From: DATCDE01 sp038252405
GTDB lineage: Bacteria > Actinomycetota > Actinomycetes > Prado026
Direction of reading: 5' to 3'
NCBI GenBank assembly: GCA_038252405.1
Contig: JBBSAJ010000055.1
Location: 1 to 14,024, forward strand
Length of the DNA stretch: 14,024 nucleotides
Made by a program: the position numbers and the translations under genes. Positions 7,686 through 14,024 of this stretch are shown piece by piece (position 1 is the stretch's first letter; every line of letters begins with the position of its first letter). The notes under the pieces were generated by a model, which ran no database searches, had not been told where the DNA came from, and saw only the letters and a list, made by a program, of their open reading frames with translations.

Positions 7686-9773
7686 TCAGTCGATGGCCAC
7701 GGTGAGCGCGCGGGCCGCCTCCGGGCCCTGCTCGAGCAGCACCCGCAGCCCGTCGGCGTCCAGCACTGGGACGCCCAGCTGCAGCGCCTTGTCGTACTTG
7801 CTGCCCGGAGCGTCACCGGCGACGACGAAGCCGGTGGCCTTGGAGACCGACCCGGTGACCTTCGCACCGCGAGCCTGCAGGGCCTCGGTGGCGGCGTCCC
7901 TGGTCCAGCCGGCGAGGGTACCGGTGAGGACGACGACGACCCCGTCGAGCGGCCGGGGGGCGTCCGACTCCGCCGCGTCGGCCATCCGCACGCCAGCCGC
8001 GCGCCACTTGGCCACCAGCTCGCGGTGCCAGTCGACGGTGAACCACTCGATGATCGACTCCGCGATGACCGGACCGACCCCCTCGACCGCGGCCAGCTCC
8101 TCGGCCGGGGTCGAGGCGATCCGGCCGAGGTCGCGCAGCTCGCGGGCCAGCGCCTGGGCGGCGGTCGGCCCGACGTGCCGGATCGACAGGGCGACCAGCA
8201 CCCGCCACAGCGGCTGCGCCTTGGCCCGCTCCAGGTTGTCCAGCAGCTTGACCGCGTTCGTGGACAGCCCGCCGTCCTTGCGGGTGAAGAACGGGCAGCC
8301 GGCCAGCCGCTCGGCGGTGAGCCCGAACACGTCGCCCTCGTCGGCGATCAGCCCGCACTCGAGCAGCGCGGCGCCGGCCTCGTAGCCGAGCACCTCGATG
8401 TCGAGGGCCCCCCGGCCGGCCAGGTGGAAGACCCGCTCCCGCAGCTGCGCGGGGCAGGACCGCGCGTTGGGGCAGCGGATGTCGACGTCCCCCTCCTTCT
8501 CCGGCGCGAGCGGGGTGCCGCACGCCGGGCAGCGGGTGGGCATCGCGAAGGCGCGCTCGCTGCCGTCACGCAGCTCCACGACCGGGCCGACGATCTCCGG
8601 GATGACGTCGCCGGCCTTGCGCAGCACGACCGTGTCGCCGACCAGGACGCCCTTGCGGCGCACCTCGTCCTGGTTGTGCAAGGTGGCCATCTCGACGGTG
8701 GACCCGGACACCCGCACCGGTGCCATGACCCCGAACGGGGTGACCCGGCCGGTGCGCCCGACGTTGACCTGGATGTCCAGCAGCTTGGTGGTCACCTCCT
8801 CGGGCGGGTACTTGAAGGCGACCGCCCAGCGCGGCGCCCGCGACGTGGCGCCGAGCCGGCCCTGGGTGGCGAAGTCGTCGACCTTGACCACCACGCCGTC
8901 GATCTCGTGGTCCAGGTCGTGCCGGTGCTCGCCGTAGTGAGCGATGAAGGCGTCGACGGCGGCCAGGTCGTCGACCACCCGGAACTGGCCGCTCGCAGGC
9001 AATCCCCAGTTGGCCAGTGCCTGGTACGCCTCGGACTGGGTCGCCGGCTGGAAACCGCGGCGAGCGCCGAGCCCGTGCACCACCAGCCGCAGCGGGCGCG
9101 ACGCGGTGACCCGCGGGTCCTTCTGCCGCAGCGAGCCGGCTGCCGCGTTGCGCGGGTTGGCGAACGGCGCCTTGCCGGCCGCCACCAGGCCGGCGTTCAA
9201 GTCGGCGAACCCGGCCACCGGGAAGTAGACCTCCCCGCGCACCTCGAGCAGGTCGGGCACCGGCCGCCGGCTGGCGTCGAGCGCCACCGGGACATTGGCC
9301 ACGGTGCGCACGTTGGCGGTGACGTCCTCGCCGGTGCGCCCGTCACCGCGGGTGGCCGCACGCACCAGCCGGCCGCCCTCGAAGACCAGGTCCACGGCCA
9401 GCCCGTCGTGCTTCACCTCGCACAGCCAGCGCACCTCACCGCCGGCGTCGCGCAGCACCCGCTCGGCCCAGGCCTGCAGCTCCTCGGCACTGAACACGTT
9501 GTCCAGGCTCATCATCCGCTCGAGGTGCTGGACCGGGCTGAACAGTGTCGAGTAGGTCCCGCCGACCCGCTGGGTCGGCGAGTCGGGGGTGCGCACCCCC
9601 GGGTAGCGCTCCTCCAGGTCGGTCAGCTCGCGCAGCAACGCGTCGTACTCGGCGTCGCTGACCACCGGGGCGTCCAGCACGTAGTAGCGGTACTGGTGCT
9701 CGTCGATCTGCTTGGCCAGCTCGACCGCACGCTCCCTCGCCTCGGCCGGGACGCCGTCGACCAGCTCAGCCAC
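7686..9773 (-). CDS. ligA: NAD-dependent DNA ligase
   Basis: LigA seals nicks in duplex DNA during replication and repair, using NAD+ to adenylate its active-site lysine. The 695-residue product contains, in order: the N-terminal Ia domain with HQYRYYVLDAP-VSDAEYD (about 26-44); the adenylation motif K121-H-D-G with its lysine nucleophile; the DHEIDGVVVKV motif near 278-288; an OB fold; a four-cysteine zinc finger (C405, C408, C424, C430); a helix-hairpin-helix region (about 440-600); and a C-terminal BRCT domain (about 618-695). Length is typical and nothing is missing. The start is GTG 9773, with GGAGG 6 nt upstream (9780-9784). It overlaps the stop of the MetE-like gene by 8 bases, implying coupled translation. 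Confidence 0.97.
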   Translation of the reverse strand: MAELVDGVPAEARERAVELAKQIDEHQYRYYVLDAPVVSDAEYDALLRELTDLEERYPGVRTPDSPTQRVGGTYSTLFSPVQHLERMMSLDNVFSAEELQAWAERVLRDAGGEVRWLCEVKHDGLAVDLVFEGGRLVRAATRGDGRTGEDVTANVRTVANVPVALDASRRPVPDLLEVRGEVYFPVAGFADLNAGLVAAGKAPFANPRNAAAGSLRQKDPRVTASRPLRLVVHGLGARRGFQPATQSEAYQALANWGLPASGQFRVVDDLAAVDAFIAHYGEHRHDLDHEIDGVVVKVDDFATQGRLGATSRAPRWAVAFKYPPEEVTTKLLDIQVNVGRTGRVTPFGVMAPVRVSGSTVEMATLHNQDEVRRKGVLVGDTVVLRKAGDVIPEIVGPVVELRDGSERAFAMPTRCPACGTPLAPEKEGDVDIRCPNARSCPAQLRERVFHLAGRGALDIEVLGYEAGAALLECGLIADEGDVFGLTAERLAGCPFFTRKDGGLSTNAVKLLDNLERAKAQPLWRVLVALSIRHVGPTAAQALARELRDLGRIASTPAEELAAVEGVGPVIAESIIEWFTVDWHRELVAKWRAAGVRMADAAESDAPRPLDGVVVVLTGTLAGWTRDAATEALQARGAKVTGSVSKATGFVVAGDAPGSKYDKALQLGVPVLDADGLRVLLEQGPEAARALTVAID

Positions 9774-10797
9774 GCTCGCCCTCCGGGTCGTCGACCAGCC
9801 GGCGCGCCGCCGTCCGAGCCCGGCCCAGCGCGGCCAGCGCGTACGCAGGCGAGGCGCCGGCCAGGCCGCAGGTGGGGGTGACCGTCACCCGGGCCGCCAG
9901 CTGCTCGGGCGGGACACCGAGGCGGCGGCCCAGCGTGCGGGCCGGCCGCGCATCATCGGACGCGGCTGCGGTGTCGGCCCCGGTGCCGAGGGCGGGCACC
10001 GTGCCGAGCAGCAGGTGGACTCCGGACTCCAGCGCCGTCCCGATCGCGTCGTCCTCGGCGGGCGTGAGCAGCGTCGCGTCCAGGGACAGCCCCCGCGCAC
10101 CGGCAGCCACCAGCAGCCCGACCGGAGGCTGCGCCGCACAGCAATGCACGACCGGCTCCGCTCCGCTGGCCACCACCGCGTCGACGACCAGCCGCAGGTG
10201 CTCGCGCAGCTCCTGCTCGCGCACCGAGCGCAAGGTGGCGAAGCCGCTGGCGGTGGGCACCGCGCCGGACTGGACGGCGGGCAGCAACGGCTCGTCCAGC
10301 TGGACGACCACCGACGCGCCCGGCACCCGCCGGAGCAGGTCGGCCACGTGCCCACCGATGCCCTCGGCCAGCGACACCGCGAGGTCGCGCCGCGCCCCCA
10401 CGTCGGCCAGCGCCTTGTCCCCGCTGCCCAGCTCGACGGTGGCCGCGAGGGTCCACGGGCCGCACACCTGCAGCTTCAGCGGCCCGACGTAGCCGTCGGT
10501 GGCCTCCTGGACAGCGTCGAGGTCCTCGGCCAGCAGCGACCGGGCCAGGCGCAGGTCGTGCCCCGGCCGACCGACCAGCCGCCAGCCGAACGGGCCCCAC
10601 TCGGCCGGCAGGTCGGTGAGCAGCGCGACGGCGCGGCCGGTGAGCTCCGCACCCGGCCCCCGGGCCGGCAGCTCGGGCAGGTGCGGCAGGTCGGGCAGCT
10701 CGCCGAGCACCCTGCGGACGGCCTCGCGCACGTCCGTACCGGGCATCGAGCCGACCCCGGTGGCCGCCCCGACCGGCCAGCCCCGCGACCAGGTCAC
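9766..10797 (-). CDS. Stand-alone MetE C-terminal-domain-like protein
   Basis: A 343-residue protein resembling only the catalytic (C-terminal) barrel of cobalamin-independent methionine synthase; the N-terminal MetE domain is absent. Visible landmarks are TGVGSMPGTD near residues 13-22 (compare the TTTIGSFP-type MetE motif), QLDEPLLPAVQ (about 166-176), the zinc-ligand-like H218-x-C220 in PVVHCCAAQ, and C310 in VTPTCGL. The third MetE zinc ligand, a Glu, is not obvious; D240 lies at about the right spacing. Methyltransfer to a thiol acceptor is likely, but donor and acceptor are unknown. From memory, Mycobacterium tuberculosis Rv3015c, next to ligA, is the counterpart. It starts at GTG 10797, overlapping the mnmA stop as GTGA, and its end overlaps ligA by 8 bases. 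In-frame sequence upstream of 10797 is an out-of-frame reading of mnmA. Confidence 0.85.
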   Translation of the reverse strand: MTWSRGWPVGAATGVGSMPGTDVREAVRRVLGELPDLPHLPELPARGPGAELTGRAVALLTDLPAEWGPFGWRLVGRPGHDLRLARSLLAEDLDAVQEATDGYVGPLKLQVCGPWTLAATVELGSGDKALADVGARRDLAVSLAEGIGGHVADLLRRVPGASVVVQLDEPLLPAVQSGAVPTASGFATLRSVREQELREHLRLVVDAVVASGAEPVVHCCAAQPPVGLLVAAGARGLSLDATLLTPAEDDAIGTALESGVHLLLGTVPALGTGADTAAASDDARPARTLGRRLGVPPEQLAARVTVTPTCGLAGASPAYALAALGRARTAARRLVDDPEGERG

Positions 10798-11897
10798 CGG
10801 GCCACCCCGTCGGGCGCCGTGACCGCGGCGGAGGTGGCCGCGATGGTGGCCGAGCCGACCACCCGGGTGCCGTCGTAGAGCACCGCAGCCTGCCCAGGCG
10901 CGACCCCACTGGCCGGGCTGGCCAGCCGGACCACGACCCGGTCGCCGTCCACCTCGGCGACGCCCTGGAGCTCCTCGCCGTGGGCGCGCAGCTGCACCCC
11001 ACAGCCGAAGGTGCCCTCCGGAACCGCCCCGCACCACCGCGGCCGCTCCGCCACGACGGTGCGCACAGCCAGCTGCTCGACCGGGCCGACGGTCACCTGC
11101 CGGTCGACCGGGGAGACCGACAGCACGTAGCGCGGCCGGCCGTCGGCGGCCGGCCGGCCCAGCCGCAGGCCCTTGCGCTGGCCCACGGTGAACGCGTAGG
11201 CACCGTTGTGCTCGCCGAGTACCTCGCCGCTGACGTCGACCACCGGCCCGGGCGCGGACCCGATCCGGTCGCGAAGGAACCGCTCGGTGTCTCCGTCCGG
11301 GATGAAGCAGATGTCGTGGCTGTCCGGCTTCTGGGCCACGGCCAGCCCGCGGTCGGCCGCCTCGGCCCGCACCGCCCCCTTGTCGGTGTCGCCGAGCGGG
11401 AACATCGCGTGCGCCAGCTGCTCGGCCGTGAGCACCCCGAGGACGTACGACTGGTCCTTGGCACGGTCGACGGCCCGGTGCAGCTCGGGCCCCTGCGGCC
11501 CCTGGACGACGGACGCGTAGTGCCCTGTGCACACGGCGTCGAACCCCAGTGCCACCGCCCGGTCGAGCACCGCGGCGAACTTGATCCGCTCGTTGCAGCG
11601 CAGGCACGGGTTGGGGGTACGCCCGGCGGCGTACTCGGCCACGAAGTCGTCGACCACGTCGGCCCGGAACCGCTCGGCGAGGTCCCATACGTAGAACGGC
11701 AGGGCGAGGACGTCGGCCACCCGGCGGGCGTCACGGGAGTCCTCCAGCGTGCAGCAGCCGCGCGCCCCGGTCCGGAACGACTCGCGCTGGGCGGCCAGCG
11801 CGAGGTGGACGGCGGTCACCTGGTGGCCGGCGTCGACGGCGCGCGCCGCGGCGACGGCTGAGTCGACCCCGCCCGAGAGCGCGGCGAGCACACGCAC
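10794..11897 (-). CDS. mnmA: tRNA-specific 2-thiouridylase MnmA (TrmU)
   Basis: MnmA adenylates U34 of the tRNAs for Lys, Glu and Gln and inserts sulfur to make 2-thiouridine, which supports decoding of their codons. The 367-residue product begins MRVLAALSGGVDSAVAA, the PP-loop ATPase motif. It has the nucleophilic cysteine C101 within NPCLRCNERIKF and the partner cysteine C197 in DSHDICFIPDGD. GQRKGLRLG and the C-terminal beta-barrel region follow. Length is normal. Start GTG 11897 overlaps the iscS stop by one base (TAGTG) and has GGAG 6 nt upstream (11904-11907); GTG 11891 is a poorer alternative. The overlap with iscS fits the chemistry, since IscS supplies the sulfur, although relay proteins between them are not in view. 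Confidence 0.96.
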   Translation of the reverse strand: MRVLAALSGGVDSAVAAARAVDAGHQVTAVHLALAAQRESFRTGARGCCTLEDSRDARRVADVLALPFYVWDLAERFRADVVDDFVAEYAAGRTPNPCLRCNERIKFAAVLDRAVALGFDAVCTGHYASVVQGPQGPELHRAVDRAKDQSYVLGVLTAEQLAHAMFPLGDTDKGAVRAEAADRGLAVAQKPDSHDICFIPDGDTERFLRDRIGSAPGPVVDVSGEVLGEHNGAYAFTVGQRKGLRLGRPAADGRPRYVLSVSPVDRQVTVGPVEQLAVRTVVAERPRWCGAVPEGTFGCGVQLRAHGEELQGVAEVDGDRVVVRLASPASGVAPGQAAVLYDGTRVVGSATIAATSAAVTAPDGVAR

Positions 11898-13081
11898 TAC
11901 GCGCTCCGCGCCGTGGTGAGCCCGGCCCGGCGGGCCCGTTCGACGACCGGTCCGATCGCATCGGCCAGCGCCTGGACGTCGGCCTCGGTCGAGGTGTGCC
12001 CCAGCGAGAAGCGCAGCGACGCCCGCGCGGTCGCCGGGTCGGCCCCCATGGCCAGCAGCACGTGCGAGGGCTGAGCGATGCCGGCGCTGCAGGCGGAGCC
12101 GGTGGAGCACTCGATGCCGCGGGCGTCGAGCAGCAGCAGCAGTGAGTCGCCCTCGCAGCCGGGGAAGGAGAAGTGCGCGTTGGCGGGCAGTCGGCCGGCC
12201 GGGTCGGGGTCGCCGTTGAGCTGGGCGTCCGGGACGGCGGCCCGCACCACCTCGACCAGCCGGTCCCGCAGGGCGCCCACCCGGGCGGCCCGGCCCACCC
12301 GCTCGACCGGCAGCGTGGCGGCCGCCGCGGCGAACCCGGCGATCGACGCGACGTCGAGGGTGCCGGACCGGACGTCGCGCTCCTGGCCACCGCCGTGCTG
12401 CACCGGGACGACGTCGACCCCCCTGCCGAGCAGCAGCGCGCCGACGCCCACCGGGCCGCCGAACTTGTGCCCGGACAGAGTCAGCGCGTCCAGGCCGCTG
12501 GCCGCGAAGTCGACCTCGAGCTGGCCGGCGGCCTGGACGGCGTCGGAGTGCATCGGCACGCCGTGCTCGCGGGCCACCGCGGCCAGCTCGGCCACCGGCT
12601 GCACGGTGCCGACCTCGTTGTTGGCCCACATGACCGTGACCAACGCCACGGACTCGGGATCGTCGGCCAGCACCTCGCGCAGCGCCTGCGGACGAACCCG
12701 GCCGAGCTGGTCGACCGGCAGCCACACCAGCTCGGCCTGCTCGTGCTCGACCAGCCAATCCAACGGGTCGAGGACCGCGTGGTGCTCGACCGGGCTGGCC
12801 ACGACTCGGCGCCGCCGCGGGTCGGCGGCCCGCCGGGACCAGAACAGGCCCTTGACCGCGAGGTTGTCCGCCTCGGTCCCACCGGAGGTGAGGACCACCT
12901 CGCCCGGCCTGGCCCCGAAGGCCGCCGCAAGGCACTCGCGGGACTCCTCCACCACCCGGCGGGCGCGGCGCCCGGCCGCGTGCAGCGAGGACGCGTTGCC
13001 CACCCGGGACAGCTCGGCCGTCACCGCCTCGACGGCTTCGGGCAGCATCGGGGTGGTGGCGGCGTGGTCCAGGTAGGCCAT
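11897..13081 (-). CDS. iscS: Cysteine desulfurase, IscS/NifS class
   Basis: PLP enzyme that takes sulfur from L-cysteine as an enzyme-bound persulfide and passes it to tRNA thiolation and Fe-S assembly. The 394-residue product shows YLDHAATTP at the N-terminus, TSGGTEADNLA (about 65-75), VEHHAVLD, HSDAVQAAGQ, the PLP lysine K206 in LSGHKFGGP, and the catalytic C331 in STGSACSAG. The class I loop and the absence of Fe-S scaffold genes nearby suggest a main role with MnmA; in Mycobacterium the equivalent gene lies in the same place. I start at ATG 13081 because homologues begin MAYLDHAATT. No Shine-Dalgarno precedes it, but a candidate -10 TAGAAT ends 10 bases upstream, so the mRNA may be nearly leaderless. 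A reading from 13114 would begin inside a hairpin. Confidence 0.95.
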   Translation of the reverse strand: MAYLDHAATTPMLPEAVEAVTAELSRVGNASSLHAAGRRARRVVEESRECLAAAFGARPGEVVLTSGGTEADNLAVKGLFWSRRAADPRRRRVVASPVEHHAVLDPLDWLVEHEQAELVWLPVDQLGRVRPQALREVLADDPESVALVTVMWANNEVGTVQPVAELAAVAREHGVPMHSDAVQAAGQLEVDFAASGLDALTLSGHKFGGPVGVGALLLGRGVDVVPVQHGGGQERDVRSGTLDVASIAGFAAAAATLPVERVGRAARVGALRDRLVEVVRAAVPDAQLNGDPDPAGRLPANAHFSFPGCEGDSLLLLLDARGIECSTGSACSAGIAQPSHVLLAMGADPATARASLRFSLGHTSTEADVQALADAIGPVVERARRAGLTTARSA

Positions 13082-13091
13082 CAGGAGGCCG

Positions 13092-13097
13092 ATTCTA
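13092..13097 (-). promoter_or_regulatory. Candidate -10 element for iscS
   Basis: The minus strand reads TAGAAT, a good TAnnnT -10 match, ending 10 bases before the iscS ATG. Transcription would begin within a few bases of the start codon, giving a leaderless or near-leaderless message, which agrees with the lack of a ribosome binding site. The -35 position falls in the GC hairpin just upstream and shows no TTGACA match. The preceding CGCC is shared with the candidate gatC promoter. Confidence 0.45.
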
Positions 13098-13123
13098 GGC
13101 GCCGGGGGCGACACCCCGGCGCC
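13098..13123 (-). terminator. Perfect GC hairpin between the lipoprotein gene and iscS
   Basis: Arms GGCGCCGGGG (13098-13107) and CCCCGGCGCC (13114-13123) form a perfect 10-bp stem with a 6-base loop, 18 bases past the lipoprotein stop. There is no U tract, as is common for actinobacterial hairpin terminators. It directly abuts the candidate iscS -10 box, so it marks a likely transcript boundary and may also affect the iscS promoter. Confidence 0.55.
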
Positions 13124-13141
13124 CGCGGACGCGCTGCGCCG

Positions 13142-13741
13142 CTAGGACGTCAGCGAGGCACAGGAGGGGTTGGCCGCGAAGGCCGGCCCGAGGGCCCCGG
13201 TGCCGTTCCTGGCCGCCGTCCCGATCGCCTGGGTGGTCTCGACCGGCGCGGTGAGCGACGCGTTCGCCGCCGTCGCGACAGCGGCGAGCGCCGTGACCAG
13301 GGCCGCGCCGGAGGCGCCCCGCACCGCCGTGACAGCCGTCTCGAGAGCGTCGACGGACGACCGCAGCCGATCGGCCGAGCTCGTCACTGCTGCCAGGTCC
13401 GGATCGTCGGCGCTGCCCACCGGGACCGCTGCGACGGTGCTGACCAGCTCGGTCACCGACCTCTTGATCGTTTCGAGCTGGCTCGAGAGGCTGGACCCGA
13501 CGTCCGTGCCCCCGGCGATCGCAGCCGTGACCAGACCCTGGATCGACGACGTGAGCTCGCCGGTGGCCGTGCACACCTGCCCGGCCCAGGCGACCTGCTC
13601 CGCCGTTGGCTGGGTCCCCGAGCCGGTGACCGACGAGGTCGGCGACGCCGCCGTGGACGAAGCCGACCCGGGGCCGGTCGACCCGCCCGAGCAGGCCGCG
13701 AGCAGGACGGCGGCGGCCAGCAGGGCCAGCGGTCTGCTCAC
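13142..13741 (-). CDS. Predicted small lipoprotein, function unknown
   Basis: I do not recognise the family. The 199-residue reading starts MSRPLALLAAAVLLAAC, a short lipoprotein signal peptide with lipobox LAAC and acylated C17. A low-complexity Ser/Thr/Gly/Pro linker (about 18-45) follows, as is usual for exported actinobacterial lipoproteins. The mature part (about 46-199) is Ala/Ser/Val-rich, likely helical, and has just two cysteines, C57 (AGQVCTATGEL) and C194 (NPSCASL), at its two ends; these could form a disulfide outside the cell. I chose GTG 13741 because it gives a compact signal peptide; ATG 13771 would add ten residues and has no better ribosome binding site. It lies 42 bases after etfA and before a hairpin, so it may be the last gene of the etf transcript. 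Confidence 0.8.
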   Translation of the reverse strand: MSRPLALLAAAVLLAACSGGSTGPGSASSTAASPTSSVTGSGTQPTAEQVAWAGQVCTATGELTSSIQGLVTAAIAGGTDVGSSLSSQLETIKRSVTELVSTVAAVPVGSADDPDLAAVTSSADRLRSSVDALETAVTAVRGASGAALVTALAAVATAANASLTAPVETTQAIGTAARNGTGALGPAFAANPSCASLTS

Positions 13742-13783
13742 CGGACACCCGCCTGCCGAGATTCCACCCATCGTTGTCGGGGC

Positions 13784-14024
13784 TCAGCCCTTGCGCTTGC
13801 GGATCTCCGCGGCGAGCTGGGGCACGACGGTGTTGAGGTCGCCGACCACGCCGTAGTCGGCCAGCTCGAAGATCGGGGCCTCCGGGTCCTTGTTGACCAC
13901 GACGATCGTCTTGGAGGTCTGCATGCCGGCCCGGTGCTGGATCGCCCCGGAGATGCCGCTGGCGATGTACAGCTGCGGCGAGACGGTCTTGCCGGTCTGC
14001 CCGACCTGGTACTGGTGCGGGTAC
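13784..14024 (-). CDS. etfA: Electron transfer flavoprotein alpha subunit, C-terminal part
   Basis: Only the last 79 codons and the stop are in the window; the 5' part lies beyond position 14024, and the first full codon ends at 14023. The translation reads YPHQYQVGQTGKTVSPQLYI at the edge and continues ASGISGAIQHRAGMQTSK, the FAD-binding C-terminal domain of EtfA (QVGQTGK, SGAIQH). It continues with IVVVNKDPEAPIFELADYGVVGD and ends AAEIRKRKG. With EtfB it carries electrons from acyl-CoA and other dehydrogenases to the respiratory chain. etfB (fixA) would be expected just upstream, outside the window. Confidence in identity is high despite truncation. Confidence 0.93.
   Translation of the reverse strand, partial: YPHQYQVGQTGKTVSPQLYIASGISGAIQHRAGMQTSKTIVVVNKDPEAPIFELADYGVVGDLNTVVPQLAAEIRKRKG

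Noticed and set aside
8025..9881. 618-codon plus-strand open frame opposite ligA
   Set aside because: Antisense shadow caused by high GC content; no motif, and ligA on the minus strand is complete.
11134..11160. Dense GGCCGGCC repeats inside mnmA that could look like a regulatory palindrome
   Set aside because: They lie in conserved coding sequence and follow from Gly/Arg/Pro/Ala codons with GC third positions.
9766..11688. 640-codon minus-strand frame suggesting a longer MetE-like protein fused to an N-terminal part
   Set aside because: The part upstream of 10797 is a frame-shifted reading of mnmA with random Arg-rich composition; MetE-like homology begins right after the GTG at 10797.
10794..12935. 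713-codon minus-strand frame suggesting a fusion upstream of mnmA
   Set aside because: The first 346 codons are an out-of-frame reading of iscS; MnmA homology starts at the GTG at 11897.

Overview
The window looks like a piece of chromosome from a high-G+C actinomycete. Codon third positions are almost all G or C, GTG starts are frequent, and the gene order (etfA, iscS, mnmA, a MetE-like gene, ligA, gatC, gatA, gatB) is a conserved actinobacterial neighbourhood known from Mycobacterium and Streptomyces. Genus cannot be fixed by eye; a Geodermatophilaceae/Frankia-type actinomycete is a guess. Every gene I can support lies on the minus strand, so transcription runs from position 14024 towards 1. 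I see no RNA genes, mobile elements, CRISPR arrays or phage genes.

Layout in transcription order. The 3' end of etfA (electron transfer flavoprotein alpha subunit) enters at the right edge. A small predicted lipoprotein of unknown function follows, then a perfect GC hairpin and a candidate -10 box directly in front of iscS. Four genes are then packed with overlaps: iscS (cysteine desulfurase), mnmA (tRNA 2-thiouridylase), a stand-alone MetE catalytic-domain-like protein, and ligA (NAD-dependent DNA ligase). After a 140-base intergenic region with two inverted repeats come two tandem paralogous membrane proteins with GGDEF and EAL domains, predicted to make and/or degrade cyclic di-GMP. A 72-base gap with a second candidate promoter leads into gatC-gatA-gatB, the tRNA-dependent amidotransferase operon.

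How the genes work together. IscS makes persulfide sulfur that MnmA uses for s2U34 in tRNA, and their coding regions overlap by one base. GatCAB converts misacylated Glu-tRNA(Gln) and/or Asp-tRNA(Asn) to the correct amide form. LigA seals DNA nicks. These are housekeeping functions that share a neighbourhood rather than one pathway. The two c-di-GMP proteins occupy the slot between ligA and gatC where, as I recall, Streptomyces coelicolor carries a single gene of this type (RmdB, SCO5495). Their tandem duplication, with all signature residues intact in both copies, is the most notable thing here. I did not find a convincing undescribed system; the remaining findings are modest and concern promoters, hairpins, start sites and two poorly characterised genes.
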